From: DTSX01 sp964008355
GTDB lineage: Bacteria; Pseudomonadota; Gammaproteobacteria; Steroidobacterales; UBA11654
Length of the DNA stretch: 7,313 bases
Assembly: GCA_964008355.1 (NCBI GenBank)
Contig: CAXGBD010000060.1
Span: 1 to 7,313, forward strand
Direction: 5' to 3'
Position 1 is the stretch's first letter, and each line of letters starts with the position of its first letter. Made by a program: the position numbers and the translations under genes. Of the stretch, positions 6,657 to 7,313 are shown one piece after another. The notes under the pieces were generated by a model. It saw only the letters and a list, made by a program, of their open reading frames with translations. It was not told where the DNA came from and made no database searches.

Positions 6657-7100
6657 CTAATGGATTTCTAATTGTAAGAATTGTTCTAGAATTATTTTTG
6701 CTGCCATACTGTCTACTTGTCCTTTTTTTATTCTTTTTTTCAGTATTCCTTTGCTGCGTTGATCTTTAAGTACTTGCCTTGCCATGCTTGTGCTATAACT
6801 TTCATCGAATAGTATTGTGGGCATTGTATAATGTTTTTCTATCACAGACGCAAAATTTTGGATTTTATCGACTAACTTAGAAGTTTGTAAATTCTCTCGA
6901 CCGGGTGTTCCAATAATGGCTAAATCAGGTTTATAATCATTGATAATTTGGTCCAGCTGACTCCACTGTGGGCATCCATTTTTCATCTCAATGATATTTA
7001 GAGCTGTTGCAGTTTGTGTAATACGCTGTGCGATGGCAACCCCCGTTTTTTTTGTTCCATAATCAAAACCAATGAGAACGCTATCGGGTTTTAAATGCAT
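6657..7100 (-). CDS. ruvX: RuvX/YqgF-family putative Holliday junction resolvase or pre-16S rRNA nuclease
   Basis: This is a 147-residue RNase-H-fold nuclease. The family is essential in E. coli and has been assigned to 16S rRNA 5'-end maturation, and earlier to Holliday junction resolution. The three acidic active-site positions are intact: D13 in GFDYG, E100 in LFDES and D130 in VDSMAAKIIL. Two signatures are altered compared with E. coli YqgF: DERLST has become DESYST (arginine lost), and GLPLNMDG has become GTPGRENL (residues 64-71). The rest aligns without gaps as far as I can judge by eye, so this looks like a divergent functional copy, not a broken gene. The ATG lies 33 bases after the yqgE stop, a standard gammaproteobacterial order, without a strong ribosome binding site. 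Confidence 0.9.
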   Translation of the reverse strand: MHLKPDSVLIGFDYGTKKTGVAIAQRITQTATALNIIEMKNGCPQWSQLDQIINDYKPDLAIIGTPGRENLQTSKLVDKIQNFASVIEKHYTMPTILFDESYSTSMARQVLKDQRSKGILKKRIKKGQVDSMAAKIILEQFLQLEIH

Positions 7101-7133
7101 TATTATTTTAGTTGTAAGAAGAGCTTTTATTGG

Positions 7134-7313
7134 TTAAGCATGACCTATCTGGTCACTGATGTCTGAGGCTTCAATGCCCAATAGGTTAATGGCTTTTTGC
7201 CATCGATTTTTATAAGGTACAGTAAACAATATTTCATTATTTGCTGGTGCGTTAATCCATGAACTGGTTTTTAATTCTTGCTCCAATTGCCCAGGTCCCC
7301 ATCCAGAGTATCC
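7134..7313 (-). CDS. yqgE: YqgE/AlgH (UPF0301) family protein, C-terminal part only
   Basis: The last 180 bases encode, on the minus strand, the final 59 residues of a YqgE/AlgH protein and its TAA stop; the start lies beyond the window. The visible part opens with the conserved GYSGWGPGQLEQEL, then SSWINAPANNEILF, and ends with the family's RWQKAINLLGIEASDIS and a terminal GHA. The protein is cytoplasmic and its molecular function is not settled; in Pseudomonas AlgH was linked to alginate regulation. The yqgE-ruvX neighbourhood is one of the most conserved in Gammaproteobacteria, which supports both calls. This is an edge truncation, not a pseudogene. Confidence 0.93.
   Translation of the reverse strand, partial: GYSGWGPGQLEQELKTSSWINAPANNEILFTVPYKNRWQKAINLLGIEASDISDQIGHA

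Larger units (their letters stand above)
549..7313 (-). other. Predicted co-directional operon yqgE-ruvX-pyrB-pyrK-yggS-proC-yggT-dgcA-dgcN
   Basis: Nine genes run in one direction with gaps of 33, 46, 28, 12 and 12 bases and overlaps of 4, 8 and 8 bases (ATGA, ATGATTGA, ATGAATGA at the pyrB/pyrK, pyrK/yggS and dgcA/dgcN junctions). The final junction couples dgcN tightly to dgcA. I see no convincing internal terminator or long intergenic promoter region, so co-transcription of most of the run is the simplest reading. Internal promoters, for example before pyrB or proC where the sequence is AT-rich, cannot be excluded. Confidence 0.65.

Overview
The window reads as ordinary chromosomal DNA from an AT-rich gammaproteobacterium. 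The block yqgE-ruvX(yqgF)-pyrB-...-yggS-proC-yggT is a merger of two gene neighbourhoods that are familiar in Gammaproteobacteria, and the individual proteins resemble gammaproteobacterial versions. A marine or free-living lifestyle is suggested only by the presence of a dgcA/dgcN pair, a D-glutamate pathway described from marine Proteobacteria. I cannot name the genus. There are no mobile elements, CRISPR arrays, tRNAs or rRNAs that I can see.

Layout. Positions 1-115 are non-coding upstream sequence. Positions 116-562 hold the only plus-strand gene, a small TerB-like protein. Everything else, from 549 to the right edge, is on the minus strand and packed end to end. In transcription order (right to left) it is: yqgE/algH (3' end only, 7134-7313), ruvX (6657-7100), pyrB (5684-6610), a PyrK-type flavin/iron-sulfur electron-transfer subunit (4812-5687), yggS (4139-4819), proC (3265-4110), yggT (2674-3252), dgcA (1597-2661) and dgcN (549-1604). 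Gaps are at most 46 bases and three junctions overlap (4, 8 and 8 bases), so much or all of the run is probably co-transcribed. The two opposing transcription units end tail to tail with a 14-base overlap of coding sequence at 549-562.

How the genes fit together. PyrB commits carbamoyl phosphate and aspartate to pyrimidines. The PyrK-like protein would pass electrons from a dihydroorotate dehydrogenase encoded elsewhere. YggS keeps pyridoxal phosphate in balance. ProC makes proline from glutamate-derived pyrroline-5-carboxylate. DgcN and DgcA are predicted to convert D-glutamate by N-acetylation and racemisation towards N-acetyl-L-glutamate and so L-glutamate. The cluster therefore sits around glutamate, proline and pyrimidine metabolism, with housekeeping genes (ruvX, yqgE, yggT) attached.

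Most notable: a dgcA-dgcN pair sitting at the end of a conserved yggS-proC-yggT housekeeping operon rather than in a dedicated D-amino-acid locus; a PyrK-type subunit directly coupled to pyrB without PyrD, PyrC or PyrR nearby; and a RuvX with two altered signature motifs. I do not see a wholly undescribed system here.
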